Assembly (NCBI GenBank): GCA_965220505.1
Contig: CBDCQE010000001.1
Location: forward strand, 930,001 to 994,000
From: Bin87 sp965220505
GTDB taxonomy: Bacteria > Chloroflexota > Dehalococcoidia > Lucifugimonadales > UBA3495
Direction of reading: 5' to 3'
Length of the DNA stretch: 64,000 bases
Shown in pieces: positions 43,773-52,691 of the stretch. The first letter of the stretch is position 1. Each line of letters opens with the position of its first letter. The position numbers and the translations under genes are program-made. The notes beneath the pieces were generated by a model, which did no database searches, had not been told where the DNA came from, and saw only the letters and a list, made by a program, of their open reading frames with translations.

Positions 43773-44807
43773 TTACTGAGGATAGACGGCATTGGACGCG
43801 CCGTCAAAGACCGGCGAAATATCCACGTTGTCCAACGCCGACGCGTCCCCGCCCAGGGCCGGGATCATGACGCGCAGGTTAGCGACTTCCAGGCCGAGGT
43901 AGCTGTGGTCGGGATCGCCGGGCGCGCCGGGAAGGTCATCGTCGGAGAGTTCGTCGATATATTCGGCTCCGGACTCTGCGGCGATGGTCTGCATGACGTC
44001 GCTTGGGAAAACCTCCGAACCGAACACGGCGGGGATTCCTTCTTCCCTGATCTGGACGATGAGGTTGGCAACGTCGCGGGCCGATGGTTCGGAGAAGTCC
44101 GACGGTTGGACGGCGCCGATGACGGTGAGGCCGTAGCGGTCGGCGAAGTAAGCCCAGGAGTCGTGGTAGGTAAGCAGCTTGCGGTTCTCCGGCGGGATGG
44201 TGGGGATAATGGTCTTGATGGCTTCGTCGAGTGTCGCGATGCGCCCGGCGAAAGCATCGTAGTTGGCGCGATAGTAGTCGGCGTTGGCCGCATCCCTTGC
44301 TACGAGGTTGTCCCGCACGATCTCCGCGTAGCGCAGGGTCAGGATGGGGTCGGGCCACAGGTGGGGATTGGGATGCCCGTCCTGTTCGGGAAAGGAGAAG
44401 TCAAACTGCCACTGGTCGCGGGTGATGGTCTGTTCCCCCAGGCTGACGATGGAGGCGCCGGGCTTCAGGTTGGCCTTGGCCATTTCCAGCGTGGGTTCCT
44501 CAAGGAAAAGGCCGTTGAGAAAAATGAGGTCCGCGCGGGAGAGGACAACGGCCACCGCCGGTGCGGGTTCGAAAGTGTGTGAGTTCACGCCCTCCGGCAC
44601 AACACCCTGTAGCGCGATGCGGGTCCCCCCGATGTTCTCCACAATGCTGGTGATGGGAGACACGGTCGCCACCACGTTGAGCGGGCCGGATGCTGGCTGG
44701 GCGGGTGCCGGAGCCGGCGCTGCGGCCGGCGGCTCACCTGCGCACGCGATGGCGACTATGGCAGCTAACCCGATCACTAATGATATACAAACTCTTGTAA
44801 GAAACAT
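43773..44807 (-). CDS. Metal ABC transporter substrate-binding lipoprotein (ZnuA-like)
   Basis: This 344-residue cluster A-I binding protein has a lipoprotein signal (helix then AIAC, Cys22) and a proline/alanine-rich linker. Metal ligands are expected at His in NSHTFEP, His in NPHLWPD, His in TYHDSWAYF and an acidic residue in FGSEVFPSD. Its acidic His-rich loop is short, so zinc and manganese are both possible; the Fur-family gene directly upstream favours zinc. GGAGGG lies 7 nt before the start. Confidence 0.88.
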   Translation of the reverse strand: MFLTRVCISLVIGLAAIVAIACAGEPPAAAPAPAPAQPASGPLNVVATVSPITSIVENIGGTRIALQGVVPEGVNSHTFEPAPAVAVVLSRADLIFLNGLFLEEPTLEMAKANLKPGASIVSLGEQTITRDQWQFDFSFPEQDGHPNPHLWPDPILTLRYAEIVRDNLVARDAANADYYRANYDAFAGRIATLDEAIKTIIPTIPPENRKLLTYHDSWAYFADRYGLTVIGAVQPSDFSEPSARDVANLIVQIREEGIPAVFGSEVFPSDVMQTIAAESGAEYIDELSDDDLPGAPGDPDHSYLGLEVANLRVMIPALGGDASALDNVDISPVFDGASNAVYPQ

Positions 44808-44876
44808 GATTTGCCCTCCAGTTGGGCATGTCGGGTTCCCGAATATATGGGAAGAAAATCATCTGCTATCCGATTG

Positions 44877-45305
44877 TCAGCCGGGAGGCTGGCAAATGGA
44901 GCAGAGGCCGCCGATGGTGATGTTGTCCAGGTCGGGCGTGAACCCGAACTCCTGCTGCAAACGCTGACTGAATTCCGCCAGGTAGGCGGGGCTCAGGGTT
45001 TGCACCGAATCGCATTCGGAACAGACCATGTGGTTGTGGCGATCGTGGTGATTCGCCAGTTCGAAGTGAAGCTTGTTTCCGATCACCACCTCGGTCACGA
45101 CCCCGAGGCGCTTGAGCAACTGCAAAGTGCGGTAGATGGTGGCCAGATCGACGTAGGGGTGCTGCTCCTTGGCCAGGTTCCACACCTCATCAGCGCCGAT
45201 ATGGCCGGGCCGACCGGCCACGATGTCCAGTACGGACAGACGTTGCGGGGTCATCCGGTAGCCTTCGGAGCGCAGGTGCGCCACTGCCGATTCATGCCCA
45301 GACAT
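44877..45305 (-). CDS. Fur family metalloregulator (Zur-like)
   Basis: This 142-residue Fur-type repressor has an N-terminal winged helix (RMTPQRLSVLDIV, DLATIYRTLQLL) and a C-terminal dimerisation and metal domain. HHDRHNHMVCSECDSV and a late CSIC supply the structural CxxC zinc site and the sensor histidines. The ATG at 45305 is used because upstream ones fall within the -10 element and GGTGG lies 7 nt upstream. As the first gene before znuA-like genes it probably represses them when zinc is sufficient. Confidence 0.88.
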   Translation of the reverse strand: MSGHESAVAHLRSEGYRMTPQRLSVLDIVAGRPGHIGADEVWNLAKEQHPYVDLATIYRTLQLLKRLGVVTEVVIGNKLHFELANHHDRHNHMVCSECDSVQTLSPAYLAEFSQRLQQEFGFTPDLDNITIGGLCSICQPPG

Positions 45306-45343
45306 ACGCATACCACCGTTATTGCATGGATTTGCGATAGCCA

Positions 45344-45371
45344 ATTATAGCGTTGCATCCCGCTGTGTCAA
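45344..45371 (-). promoter_or_regulatory. Consensus sigma-70-type promoter of the Fur-znu-like operon
   Basis: On the minus strand a perfect TTGACA (45366-45371) is followed after 16 nt by a perfect TATAAT (45344-45349). The start would be near 45337, giving a short leader of about 32 nt. A Zur-type operator may overlap it, but I could not define one. Confidence 0.85.
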
Positions 45372-45444
45372 CTGCGGTTCCGATCTCCGCGGGCGAGCAC
45401 AAGGCGTTCGTATACGCCCCGTGCCTGCGTGCTAGAATTCACCC

Positions 45445-46038
45445 ATGGCGGCAGTGCAACCCGGACAGCGCGTAGCAGAGGTGACCGCGTCGCGGTCGCA
45501 GCGCATCGAGGCGCAATGCTACCAGGCGCGCGCGGCGCCTCCGCTGGGCTCGTTGGTTCGAATCGGATCGCCGCCGGTCTACGCGGTGGTGCTGGACGTC
45601 CGTCACGAGCCGATGGACCCCACGCGACCGCTCACCCCCAGGGGCGAGGACCTGGAAACGGAAGACGAGGTGTATGCGGCCAACCCTCAACTGAGCGCTA
45701 TCCTGGCTACTCGGTTTACCGCGGCAATCGTAGGGTATCGTGGCGGCTACGGCATCCATGCGGGTTTGCCGAGCTTGCCGCCCGACCTCCACGCCTTCGT
45801 CTTCGTTAGCGATGATGACGATCTGGCATTTCTTGGCAACGATTTTGGATGGCTGAAGCTGCTGCTGGACGACCGGTCGCCGGCATCGGACACCGCGATC
45901 GTGAACCTGTTGCGGCAGGCGGCTAAGACCAGGACCGACTCCCGGGGGTTCCTGCTCAACGCCGGAAAGGCCCTGGCAACCGAACTGTCCGGAGAGCCCC
46001 TTCGCATGCGAGCCCTGTTGCGCGAGGTGGGTGGATGA
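45445..46038 (+). CDS. HAS-barrel-like protein paired with a HerA-type ATPase
   Basis: This 197-residue protein has an N-terminal barrel-like region (VAEVTASRSQRIEAQC, LGSLVRIG, VYAVVLDVRHEP) similar in style to the HAS barrel found at the N-terminus of HerA ATPases. The rest is of unknown function. The next gene starts inside its stop (ATGATG), so the two are translationally coupled. It might be an accessory or nuclease-like partner such as NurA in herA-nurA pairs, but no nuclease motif is visible. Confidence 0.6.
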   Translation: MAAVQPGQRVAEVTASRSQRIEAQCYQARAAPPLGSLVRIGSPPVYAVVLDVRHEPMDPTRPLTPRGEDLETEDEVYAANPQLSAILATRFTAAIVGYRGGYGIHAGLPSLPPDLHAFVFVSDDDDLAFLGNDFGWLKLLLDDRSPASDTAIVNLLRQAAKTRTDSRGFLLNAGKALATELSGEPLRMRALLREVGG

Positions 46039-47741
46039 TGCTGGCTGACGGTTTCAGGAGCAACGGTGCTGGCCCGGCAGAAGCCCGCCGGCTGGGGCAA
46101 GTCGTCGGCGGTTCCCTTTCTCGCGGTTTGGACGTGCGGCTGGATGGCCACGGCGCGGGCATCGAGGACGTGGCCGTGGGATCCTTCGTGACCATCCAGG
46201 GACGCCGGCAGCGCTATTTCGCCGTGGTGACCGACGTCGAATTACGGGCCGTTGACGACGGCGTGCGTCATTTTCCTCCGGCGTTCTCGACCGGCGTTGC
46301 CGACTCTGGAGAGTTCACCGCAGAAGTCATCGCCGGCACGCTTGCCTACGGGCAACTGTCAGTGATGCCAAGCATGGCCGCCCCGGTTGGAAGCTCCCAA
46401 AACGGAACCGCCGAACAGGCGAAGACCATCCCGGAGCATTTCGCCCCGGTGCACGCGGCGTCGCAGGCGGACATCGACGCGGTGTTCCGGGCCCGGGACG
46501 GAGACTTCGCTTTGGGGTCGCCCCAGGGCATGGATACGTCGTTGGTCCGGCTGGACCTGGCGGCCCTGGCCAACCGGTCAGTGGGGGTGTTCGGCGCGTC
46601 CGGTACAGGCAAGACGTTTTTGGCGCGGATGCTGCTCGCGGGACTGGTGAAACAAACCCAATCCGTGTCGTTGGTCTTCGACATGGAGAGCGAGTACGGT
46701 TGGCAGGGCCAGGACAACGACCGGGGACGCCGGGTGAAGGGGCTCAAGCAACTGTTCCCTTCCCGGGTCGTTACCTTCACCCTGGACGAAGGCAGTTCCC
46801 GACGTCGCGGCGCCTCTCCGGATGGGGTCGTAAGCATCGGTTACAACGAGGTCGAGCCGGCGGACATCGAGGTGCTGCGGGAGTCGCTCAACCTGTCCGA
46901 GGTGGCCGCATCTACCTCGTGGAACGTCGCCAGGCACTACCGGGAGAACTGGCTGCTGGAATTCATGGCGCTGAGCGCCGCTGATGTCGGCGATCTTGCG
47001 GGCGAAATCGGCGTCAACCTTTCAGCCCTGCAAACGTTGCATCGCCGTCTGCTTTCCTGGGAACGTTTTGGGTTCCTGACGGAGATTGGGCAGGGGAGCG
47101 CCAGCGCCGGCGGCATCATCGAACAGCTCGAGCGCGGCAACCACGTGGTGCTGGAGTTTGGGCAATACGGGCGCAACACCGCCGCCTATGTTCTGGTCAG
47201 CAACTTGCTGACCCGTCGGATCCATGAAACCTGGGTGCGGCGCAAGGAGTCGGCCGACGGCGGGCACGGCGACGAACCCCGGCCGCTGGTGATCTTCGTC
47301 GAGGAAGCCCACAAGTTCCTGACGCCGGACATCGCCGCCCAGACCATTTTCGGCGCCATTGCCCGCGAATTGCGCAAATACAACGTGACGCTGATGATCG
47401 TGGACCAGCGGCCCAGCGGCATCGACTCCGAAGTGATGAGCCAGCTTGGCACCAGGCTGTCCTGCGCGTTGAACGACGACCGGGACATGAACGCCGTGTT
47501 GATGGGAGCCCGCGACGCCGGCCAACTCAGGAACGTGCTGTCGCGTCTGGACAGCAAGCAGCAGGCACTGGTGTTCGGCCACGCGGTTCCCATGCCGGTG
47601 GTAGTCCGGCCGCGAGACTACGACGAGGCGTTTTACGCGGACATGGCCACCGCCCCGGGCGTCGCGGTGTCCGGGACACTGGCGGAAACGGAAGCGGCAA
47701 GAATGCAGCGGGAAATCGACGAGCTGTTCCCGCCGGAATGA
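46035..47741 (+). CDS. HerA/VirB4-like ATPase (DUF87 type)
   Basis: This 568-residue P-loop ATPase of the HerA-FtsK group has a HAS-barrel-like N-terminus (about 1-130), Walker A GASGTGKTF near residue 192, Walker B LVIFVEEAHKF and an arginine-finger region near IARELRKYN. Such ATPases translocate DNA with NurA in repair or serve in defence and conjugation systems. It starts overlapping the upstream gene by 4 nt. The biological pathway here is open. It ends 42 nt before panC. Confidence 0.85.
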   Translation: MMLADGFRSNGAGPAEARRLGQVVGGSLSRGLDVRLDGHGAGIEDVAVGSFVTIQGRRQRYFAVVTDVELRAVDDGVRHFPPAFSTGVADSGEFTAEVIAGTLAYGQLSVMPSMAAPVGSSQNGTAEQAKTIPEHFAPVHAASQADIDAVFRARDGDFALGSPQGMDTSLVRLDLAALANRSVGVFGASGTGKTFLARMLLAGLVKQTQSVSLVFDMESEYGWQGQDNDRGRRVKGLKQLFPSRVVTFTLDEGSSRRRGASPDGVVSIGYNEVEPADIEVLRESLNLSEVAASTSWNVARHYRENWLLEFMALSAADVGDLAGEIGVNLSALQTLHRRLLSWERFGFLTEIGQGSASAGGIIEQLERGNHVVLEFGQYGRNTAAYVLVSNLLTRRIHETWVRRKESADGGHGDEPRPLVIFVEEAHKFLTPDIAAQTIFGAIARELRKYNVTLMIVDQRPSGIDSEVMSQLGTRLSCALNDDRDMNAVLMGARDAGQLRNVLSRLDSKQQALVFGHAVPMPVVVRPRDYDEAFYADMATAPGVAVSGTLAETEAARMQREIDELFPPE

Positions 47742-47783
47742 AGTTCTTTACATCGATGCACAGGATGTTCAGGATATTGAATT

Positions 47784-48626
47784 ATGAAAGTTGTTGAAAC
47801 TTGTGCAGAGATGGCAGCATTGTGTCGAGAAGTCGAGCGCCGGCTGGGCTTGGTGCCGACCATGGGCGCGTTGCACCAGGGGCACCTGTCGCTGGTGCGT
47901 CAAGCGCGCGCGGACAACGTAACCATGGCGGCGTCGATCTTCGTCAACCCGACCCAGTTCGGCCCCAACGAAGACTTCGCTCGCTACCCGCGCAGCCTGG
48001 AGCGGGACCTGGAGTTGTTGGACGCGGAAGGCACCGACCTGGTGTTCGTCCCGCCGCCCCACGAAGTGTATCCGGACGGTTTCGACACCTGGGTTGAGCC
48101 GGGTTCGGTGGCCGAAGGCATGGAAGGCGCCGCCCGGCCGGGCCATTTCCGAGGGGTCGCGACGGTGGTCACCAAGTTGTTCACGATCATCCGCCCTGAC
48201 CGCGCCTACTTCGGACAGAAGGACGGCCAACAGGTGGCAGTCATCCGCAAGATGAATGCCGACCTGAACCTGGGCGTCGATGTCGTGAGCATGCCGACCA
48301 TCAGAGAGCCGGACGGCCTGGCGCTGAGCAGCCGCAACGCCTACCTGACCCCGGAGGAGCGCGAGACCGCCCCCGCGGTGTACCGAGCCCTATGCGCAGC
48401 CGAGGATGTATGGCGCCGTGGTGAGCGAGATGCCGGACGAATACGGCGGGCCGCCCACAACATCCTGGGACGCGAGACCTTGATAGATGCCGTGGATTAC
48501 GTCAGCATCGTGGATGCCGACACCATGCAGCCGGTCGAAACCGTTCCCGACGGCCGGCCGGTGATGATCGCCGTGGCCGTGCGGGTGGGAACGGTGCGGC
48601 TGATTGATAACGTGACAATGCTGTAG
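47784..48626 (+). CDS. panC: Pantothenate synthetase
   Basis: This 280-residue enzyme condenses pantoate and beta-alanine with ATP. It shows PTMGALHQGH (HIGH-like), NPTQFGPNEDF, GAARPGHFRGV and the ATP-loop stretch FGQKDGQQVAVIRKM, plus LSSRN. The length is normal. The upstream gap contains a short CATCGATGCACAGGAT sequence related to the repeats near 56781. No panB or panD is adjacent. Confidence 0.93.
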   Translation: MKVVETCAEMAALCREVERRLGLVPTMGALHQGHLSLVRQARADNVTMAASIFVNPTQFGPNEDFARYPRSLERDLELLDAEGTDLVFVPPPHEVYPDGFDTWVEPGSVAEGMEGAARPGHFRGVATVVTKLFTIIRPDRAYFGQKDGQQVAVIRKMNADLNLGVDVVSMPTIREPDGLALSSRNAYLTPEERETAPAVYRALCAAEDVWRRGERDAGRIRRAAHNILGRETLIDAVDYVSIVDADTMQPVETVPDGRPVMIAVAVRVGTVRLIDNVTML

Positions 48627-48667
48627 GCGCAGGGCTATGGCATCGAGTTGCATTCATTGTCTGGCAA

Positions 48668-49108
48668 TCATCCTGGGTCTGGCGTATCCGCGACTTGGAC
48701 CACTGGATCACCTACAGAGACATAACTTTCGGGCGCATCTGATTCATCGCGACCGTCGCCCAAAGGCTCCTTAACCCTGAGGGTTTCAGGGCGTGTCTCC
48801 CACCTCGGGGGGTCAAACAATCCGCTCGACAATCCTAAGCCCCGGCCACCAACGTTCACGCGACGGGTCCTGTACGTCGAGGCTATTGCGACTTTGTCGT
48901 AAACACGAGAGACCTTTACCCGGGTCTTCGGTGACTCAACCGACCCCAACGCCTCTCCAGTGTCAGGATCGTCCACATCAACCTCGAACACGATATCGAA
49001 CGTCATACCCGGCCTGACGCTGCGGTTTGCACCGACGTTCAAAACCACTTCGCGGTCGTTCAAAATCTTAGCTATCTTCCCGCGGATTGGATTAGTGAGC
49101 GCGGTCAT
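48668..49108 (-). CDS. Hypothetical protein (FlgT-C-domain-like)
   Basis: This 146-residue protein has a stretch IAKILNDREVVLNVGANRSV followed by VRPGMTFDIVFEV, which resembles the FlgT C-terminal type of beta domain. The rest is low in identifiable motifs. It overlaps the upstream membrane-protein gene by 17 nt and the pair is likely co-translated. Its base composition is somewhat lower in GC than its neighbours. Its function is unknown. Confidence 0.65.
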   Translation of the reverse strand: MTALTNPIRGKIAKILNDREVVLNVGANRSVRPGMTFDIVFEVDVDDPDTGEALGSVESPKTRVKVSRVYDKVAIASTYRTRRVNVGGRGLGLSSGLFDPPRWETRPETLRVKEPLGDGRDESDAPESYVSVGDPVVQVADTPDPG

Positions 49109-49589
49109 TTTGTTCGACTCCCCGTCGCTCCAGCCATGCTTCTAAAATTTGATCTACATCTTCGGGTACAATGTCGCGCCAATCTTCTACTGCGGATCCA
49201 CCAGTGGGTATTTGCTCGTCGATTATCGCCTGGATGATGCTTAGGTGTCTATCGTCATCGGCGTCTTGTTTAAAATCTTCGATTCGGGCTGACAGCCGAA
49301 AAAGACTGTCTCGGAGCTCCAATATCCGCCTGATGGCCGATCGCGCATGCGGACGTATCATTTCATAGGCAGCTTCGCGCGCGGCAACCCGCCCAAACCG
49401 ATACGAACCGAGCAGCCCTGTTGCCAGCGTTACTACCTGAAAGAGAATCGTTTCGAGTTGCGAAAGTTGCCGAATCGAAGAAGTTACGATCATCGCTCCT
49501 AGAGCTAACGCAAACACGATGGCTAACCCCATCAGGGGTAAGTCTAAGCGGCGCAGCCACCTGTAGGGCGTCGCATTGTGAGGACGCAT
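49092..49589 (-). CDS. Hypothetical membrane protein
   Basis: This 165-residue protein has two hydrophobic segments near its N-terminus (about residues 18-36 and 47-63) and a soluble, helical C-terminal half. It precedes and overlaps the FlgT-like gene. It is not recognised; together they look like a small two-gene cell-envelope unit of unknown role. ATG 49589 is preferred over an upstream start at 49610, mainly by position. Confidence 0.6.
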   Translation of the reverse strand: MRPHNATPYRWLRRLDLPLMGLAIVFALALGAMIVTSSIRQLSQLETILFQVVTLATGLLGSYRFGRVAAREAAYEMIRPHARSAIRRILELRDSLFRLSARIEDFKQDADDDRHLSIIQAIIDEQIPTGGSAVEDWRDIVPEDVDQILEAWLERRGVEQNDRAH

Positions 49590-49635
49590 TCCTAGCGTGT
49601 CTCGAACCATGGCAGTGCGGTACGTTGCGATCTTC

Positions 49636-50634
49636 CTACGACTGCGTCAATTCCCGCACCGTTTCCGTTAGCGCCGGGATCACCTTTTCCCAGTCGCCGA
49701 CCACGCCGTAGCGGGCTTCCTTGAAGATGTTGGCGTCGGCGTCCTTGTTGATGGCGACGATGGCCTTGGAGCCGCTGCACCCGGCCATGTGCTGGCTGGC
49801 GCCGGAGATGGCCACCGTGATGTAGAGGTCGGGTGTGATGGTTTTGCCGGTGAGGCCCACCTGGTAGTTGGCGGGAACCCAGCCGGAGTCCACGGCCGCG
49901 CGGGACGCTCCCACGGCTCCACCCAGCAGGCCGGCCAGCTCTTCCAGCTGGGAGAAAGGTTCGGGACCGCCGAGGCCGCGCCCGCCGGACACGACGATCC
50001 GGGCGTCTTCCAGCTTGATGCCCTCGGCCTCTTCTTTCACCACGTCAACGACACGGGTCTTCGCGGCTCCCGCGTCTATGTCTACCGGAAAAGCGACCAC
50101 CTGCCCACTGCGCCCGGCGTCGGCGTCCAGGGGTTCATAGGTCTTGGGGCGGATGGCGGCAATCTGCGGCGTCTGGGTGCAGCTGACCACGGCGATGGCA
50201 CTGCCACCGTACACCGGGCGGTTGGCCAGCAAGCGACCCGTGCCGGCGTCAGCAGACACTTCCAGGCAGTCCTGCGCCAATCCGACACCCAGGCGGAAGG
50301 CCAACCGAGGGGCCAACTCGCGGCCCTCGTTGTTGCGCGCGATCAGTATGATGCCGGGGTTAGCCTCGGCGGCCACGGTCTGCATGGCTAACAGGTACAG
50401 GTCGGGGTGGTAATCGGCCAGGGCGGGACTGGTCACCGCGTAGGCTTTGTCGGCGCCGTGGGCGATTGCCTGCTGCGGCGCGTCGGCGACGTCCGAACCG
50501 ATCACGGCGATTGCCAATTCCTGGTTGAGAGCGTCGGCCAGGGATCGGCCCGCCGCGAGCAGTTCCTGGGCGGTGGATGCCAACTGCCCGTCGGGGGCGT
50601 CGCCGAATACAAGGATGCCGGTTGCGTCTGCCAT
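49636..50634 (-). CDS. etfA: Electron transfer flavoprotein subunit alpha
   Basis: This 332-residue FAD subunit has a C-terminal FAD-binding domain with SGGRGLGGPEPF, VGASRAAVDSGW, VGLTGKTITPDLY and AISGASQHMAGC. It carries electrons from acyl-CoA or other dehydrogenases to ETF:quinone oxidoreductase. The gene lies 68 nt after etfB, with a terminator-like hairpin between them. CGGAGAA precedes the ATG. Confidence 0.93.
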   Translation of the reverse strand: MADATGILVFGDAPDGQLASTAQELLAAGRSLADALNQELAIAVIGSDVADAPQQAIAHGADKAYAVTSPALADYHPDLYLLAMQTVAAEANPGIILIARNNEGRELAPRLAFRLGVGLAQDCLEVSADAGTGRLLANRPVYGGSAIAVVSCTQTPQIAAIRPKTYEPLDADAGRSGQVVAFPVDIDAGAAKTRVVDVVKEEAEGIKLEDARIVVSGGRGLGGPEPFSQLEELAGLLGGAVGASRAAVDSGWVPANYQVGLTGKTITPDLYITVAISGASQHMAGCSGSKAIVAINKDADANIFKEARYGVVGDWEKVIPALTETVRELTQS

Positions 50635-50657
50635 GTTGTTCTCCGGGGGCGTGACCC

Positions 50658-50685
50658 AAAAAATAACGCGGGTCTGCGACCCGCG
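50658..50685 (-). terminator. Terminator-like hairpin between etfB and etfA
   Basis: On the minus strand an 8-bp stem (cgcgggtc/gacccgcg, + positions 50667-50674 and 50678-50685) with a 3-nt loop is followed by TTATTTTTT. It lies just before the etfA ribosome site. It could partly stop transcription from etfB, or etfA may have its own promoter. Confidence 0.65.
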
Positions 50686-50702
50686 GGTGTCATTGCGCAG
50701 AG

Positions 50703-51503
50703 TTAGATGAGGCGGTCCTCACGAAGCCGCAGCGCGAGCCTGCGGGCGGCGTCGATGTCGTCGTCGCCCTCGATGATCTCGCAGTCCTGGTTGCGTTCCG
50801 GCACGAACAGATCGTGCAGCGTCAGGCGCGGCTCCAGCTGCGCGTCGTCAATATCGAGATCGCCGGTGGTCCATACCGTCGGCCGCTTGCGGGTGGCCGC
50901 CATGATGCCCCGAAGCGTGGGATAACGGGGCTGGCCCAGCTCGTTGCTCACGGTCACCAGGGCGGGCAGGTCCGCCTCGACGACTTCGAAGCCGTCGGGG
51001 GCGAGACGCTCCACGACCACCTTGCTTTCCTGCACGTCCACCTTTTTGCCCAGGGTGATGCAGGCCATTCCGAGCGTCTCCGCGACGCCCAGGGGTACCT
51101 GGGCATTGTCCCAGTCCGACGCCTGGCGGCCGCAGATGATCAGGTCAAACCCGCCCAGCTTGTTGATGGCGGCGGTGAGCAACTGCACCGTGAAGAACGA
51201 GTCCACCGAGTTGGCGAAATCATCATCCTGCAGGAGCACCAACTCGTCGGCTCCCATGGACAATGGCTTCTTCATCACGTCCAGGGCAAACGTGGTGCCG
51301 GATGATATGACGGTAATGTTGGCGCCCTGCTCATCCTTGATCTGTAAGGCGGCTTCGACGGCGTTTTCGTCGAAACCGTTCACCACGGGCGGGATGTTCG
51401 CCGGCGGGACCACCTGCCGGGCGTCGGGGTCAATGCGGAAGGCGGCGGCGGGCATTTCCGGGTCGACGACCTGCTTGGCCAGCACGCAAATGTTAACGGG
51501 CAT
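50703..51503 (-). CDS. etfB: Electron transfer flavoprotein subunit beta
   Basis: This 266-residue ETF beta subunit has the family-like stretches ICVLAKQVVDPEMP, NGFDENAVEAALQIKD and LIICGRQASDWDNAQVPLGVAETLG. It binds AMP and pairs with EtfA. AGGAGAG lies 10 nt before ATG 51503; a longer reading to 51527 is less likely. A well-formed promoter with an overlapping palindrome lies upstream at 51536-51576. Confidence 0.93.
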   Translation of the reverse strand: MPVNICVLAKQVVDPEMPAAAFRIDPDARQVVPPANIPPVVNGFDENAVEAALQIKDEQGANITVISSGTTFALDVMKKPLSMGADELVLLQDDDFANSVDSFFTVQLLTAAINKLGGFDLIICGRQASDWDNAQVPLGVAETLGMACITLGKKVDVQESKVVVERLAPDGFEVVEADLPALVTVSNELGQPRYPTLRGIMAATRKRPTVWTTGDLDIDDAQLEPRLTLHDLFVPERNQDCEIIEGDDDIDAARRLALRLREDRLI

Positions 51504-51535
51504 CAGGAACGCACTCTCCTGTGGCAATACGAAAA

Positions 51536-51576
51536 TGGGCTATGTGAAAGTTATCACTAGCCCATTCCAGTGTCAA
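51536..51576 (-). promoter_or_regulatory. etfB promoter with an overlapping operator-like palindrome
   Basis: On the minus strand TTGACA (51571-51576) is followed after 17 nt by TAACTT (51548-51553). An inverted repeat with arms tgggcta-t-gtga (51536-51547) and tcac-tagccca (51554-51564) surrounds the -10 element. This is the size and position expected of a repressor operator. The regulator is not identified. Confidence 0.7.
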
Positions 51577-51676
51577 ACCTTGGACGATTCCGTCACCTGC
51601 CTAACGGAATCTTGACGGAACGCCGGTTTCTTTGCACGGCATCCCGGGAAACATAACGAATCCCAAGCTCGGGGCG

Positions 51677-52684
51677 TCAGATCTCGCGGAAGGCGGGTTC
51701 CGGCTCCTCAATATAGAAGTTGTTGGCCCACAGATCATCCAGGATGGCCTGATCGCCTTCGGTGATGGGCGGTGTGTCCACGGCCTCGGAGTATTCCTTC
51801 AACTCTTCCAGCGTGGTGAAGTTGGGCAGCACACTGGTGATCGTCGGTTGGTGGAGCACAAACTGGATGGCGGCCTGGCTCATGGTGCGCCCGGCTTCCT
51901 CGCCGGCCAGGAACTTGACCTGCTCGACCTTGACCAACGCCTCGCTGAGCCACTGGTGCCGGCGATACGACCGGTGGTCGTTTTCGTCGAATTCCGGCGG
52001 TTCGTCGTACCGCCCGGTCAATGCCTCGGAGGCATGGGGCACCCGGGACAGCAGACCGACCTGTTCCTTCTCGGCGATGGGGAAGAAGTCCTTGGCCGGG
52101 TCCTGCTCGAGGATGCTGTAGATGATCTGGCAACTGCTGACGTGGCGCTCCTCCATGCTGGCCTGGCCTTCCTCGAACCAGCCGATGTCGGGCCCCAGGG
52201 CCGAGCCGTAGTACCGGATCTTGCCCTCGTGTTTCAGGGCCTCGAGGGTTTCGAACACCTCGTCCTTCTCCAGTGCTTCGATACGCGGGTTGTGCAGCTG
52301 GTAAAGGTCAATGTAGTCGGTCTTCAGGCGGCGCAGCGACTGCTCACAGGCGAAGCGGATAAACTCCGGCTCGAACTTCTGCGGCCGTTCCTGGTGCCCG
52401 ACCCGGGGCGTAGTCTGGTCGTAGATGTCGTATCCGAACTTGGTGGCGATGATCATCTCGTGCCGTCGGTGGCTCATAAACTTGGCCAGCACTTCTTCGC
52501 CGTAGCCGTCGCCATAGGTGTCGGCAGTGTCGAAGAAATTGATGCCCAGTTCCAGGGCCTCTTCCAGCAGTTGGCGGCGCGTCTCCTCGGGAATGCGGCC
52601 CCACCAGTTGGTGGCCACGGTCCAGACGCCGAAGCCAACCTCGGAGAGCATCAGGTCGGTGCGGGGGAGTTGGCGGTATTTCAT
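51677..52684 (-). CDS. Aldo/keto reductase
   Basis: This 335-residue TIM-barrel oxidoreductase has catalytic Asp and Tyr in FFDTADTYGDGYGE, Lys in IIATKFG and His in YQLHNP. It ends with the family-like ITSVLPNFTTLEEL segment that binds NADPH. Its substrate is unknown. It begins 7 nt after the transglutaminase-like gene and is probably co-transcribed. Confidence 0.9.
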   Translation of the reverse strand: MKYRQLPRTDLMLSEVGFGVWTVATNWWGRIPEETRRQLLEEALELGINFFDTADTYGDGYGEEVLAKFMSHRRHEMIIATKFGYDIYDQTTPRVGHQERPQKFEPEFIRFACEQSLRRLKTDYIDLYQLHNPRIEALEKDEVFETLEALKHEGKIRYYGSALGPDIGWFEEGQASMEERHVSSCQIIYSILEQDPAKDFFPIAEKEQVGLLSRVPHASEALTGRYDEPPEFDENDHRSYRRHQWLSEALVKVEQVKFLAGEEAGRTMSQAAIQFVLHQPTITSVLPNFTTLEELKEYSEAVDTPPITEGDQAILDDLWANNFYIEEPEPAFREI

Positions 52685-52691
52685 GATCTCT

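Noticed and set aside
45300..45372. A defined Zur operator at the Fur-family gene promoter
   Set aside because: The region is AT-rich with partial inverted repeats, but no clear palindrome matching a known Zur box could be drawn.
46760..47000. Frameshift in the HerA-like gene
   Set aside because: Several overlapping alternative frames exist, but the main frame is continuous with all ATPase motifs in order.
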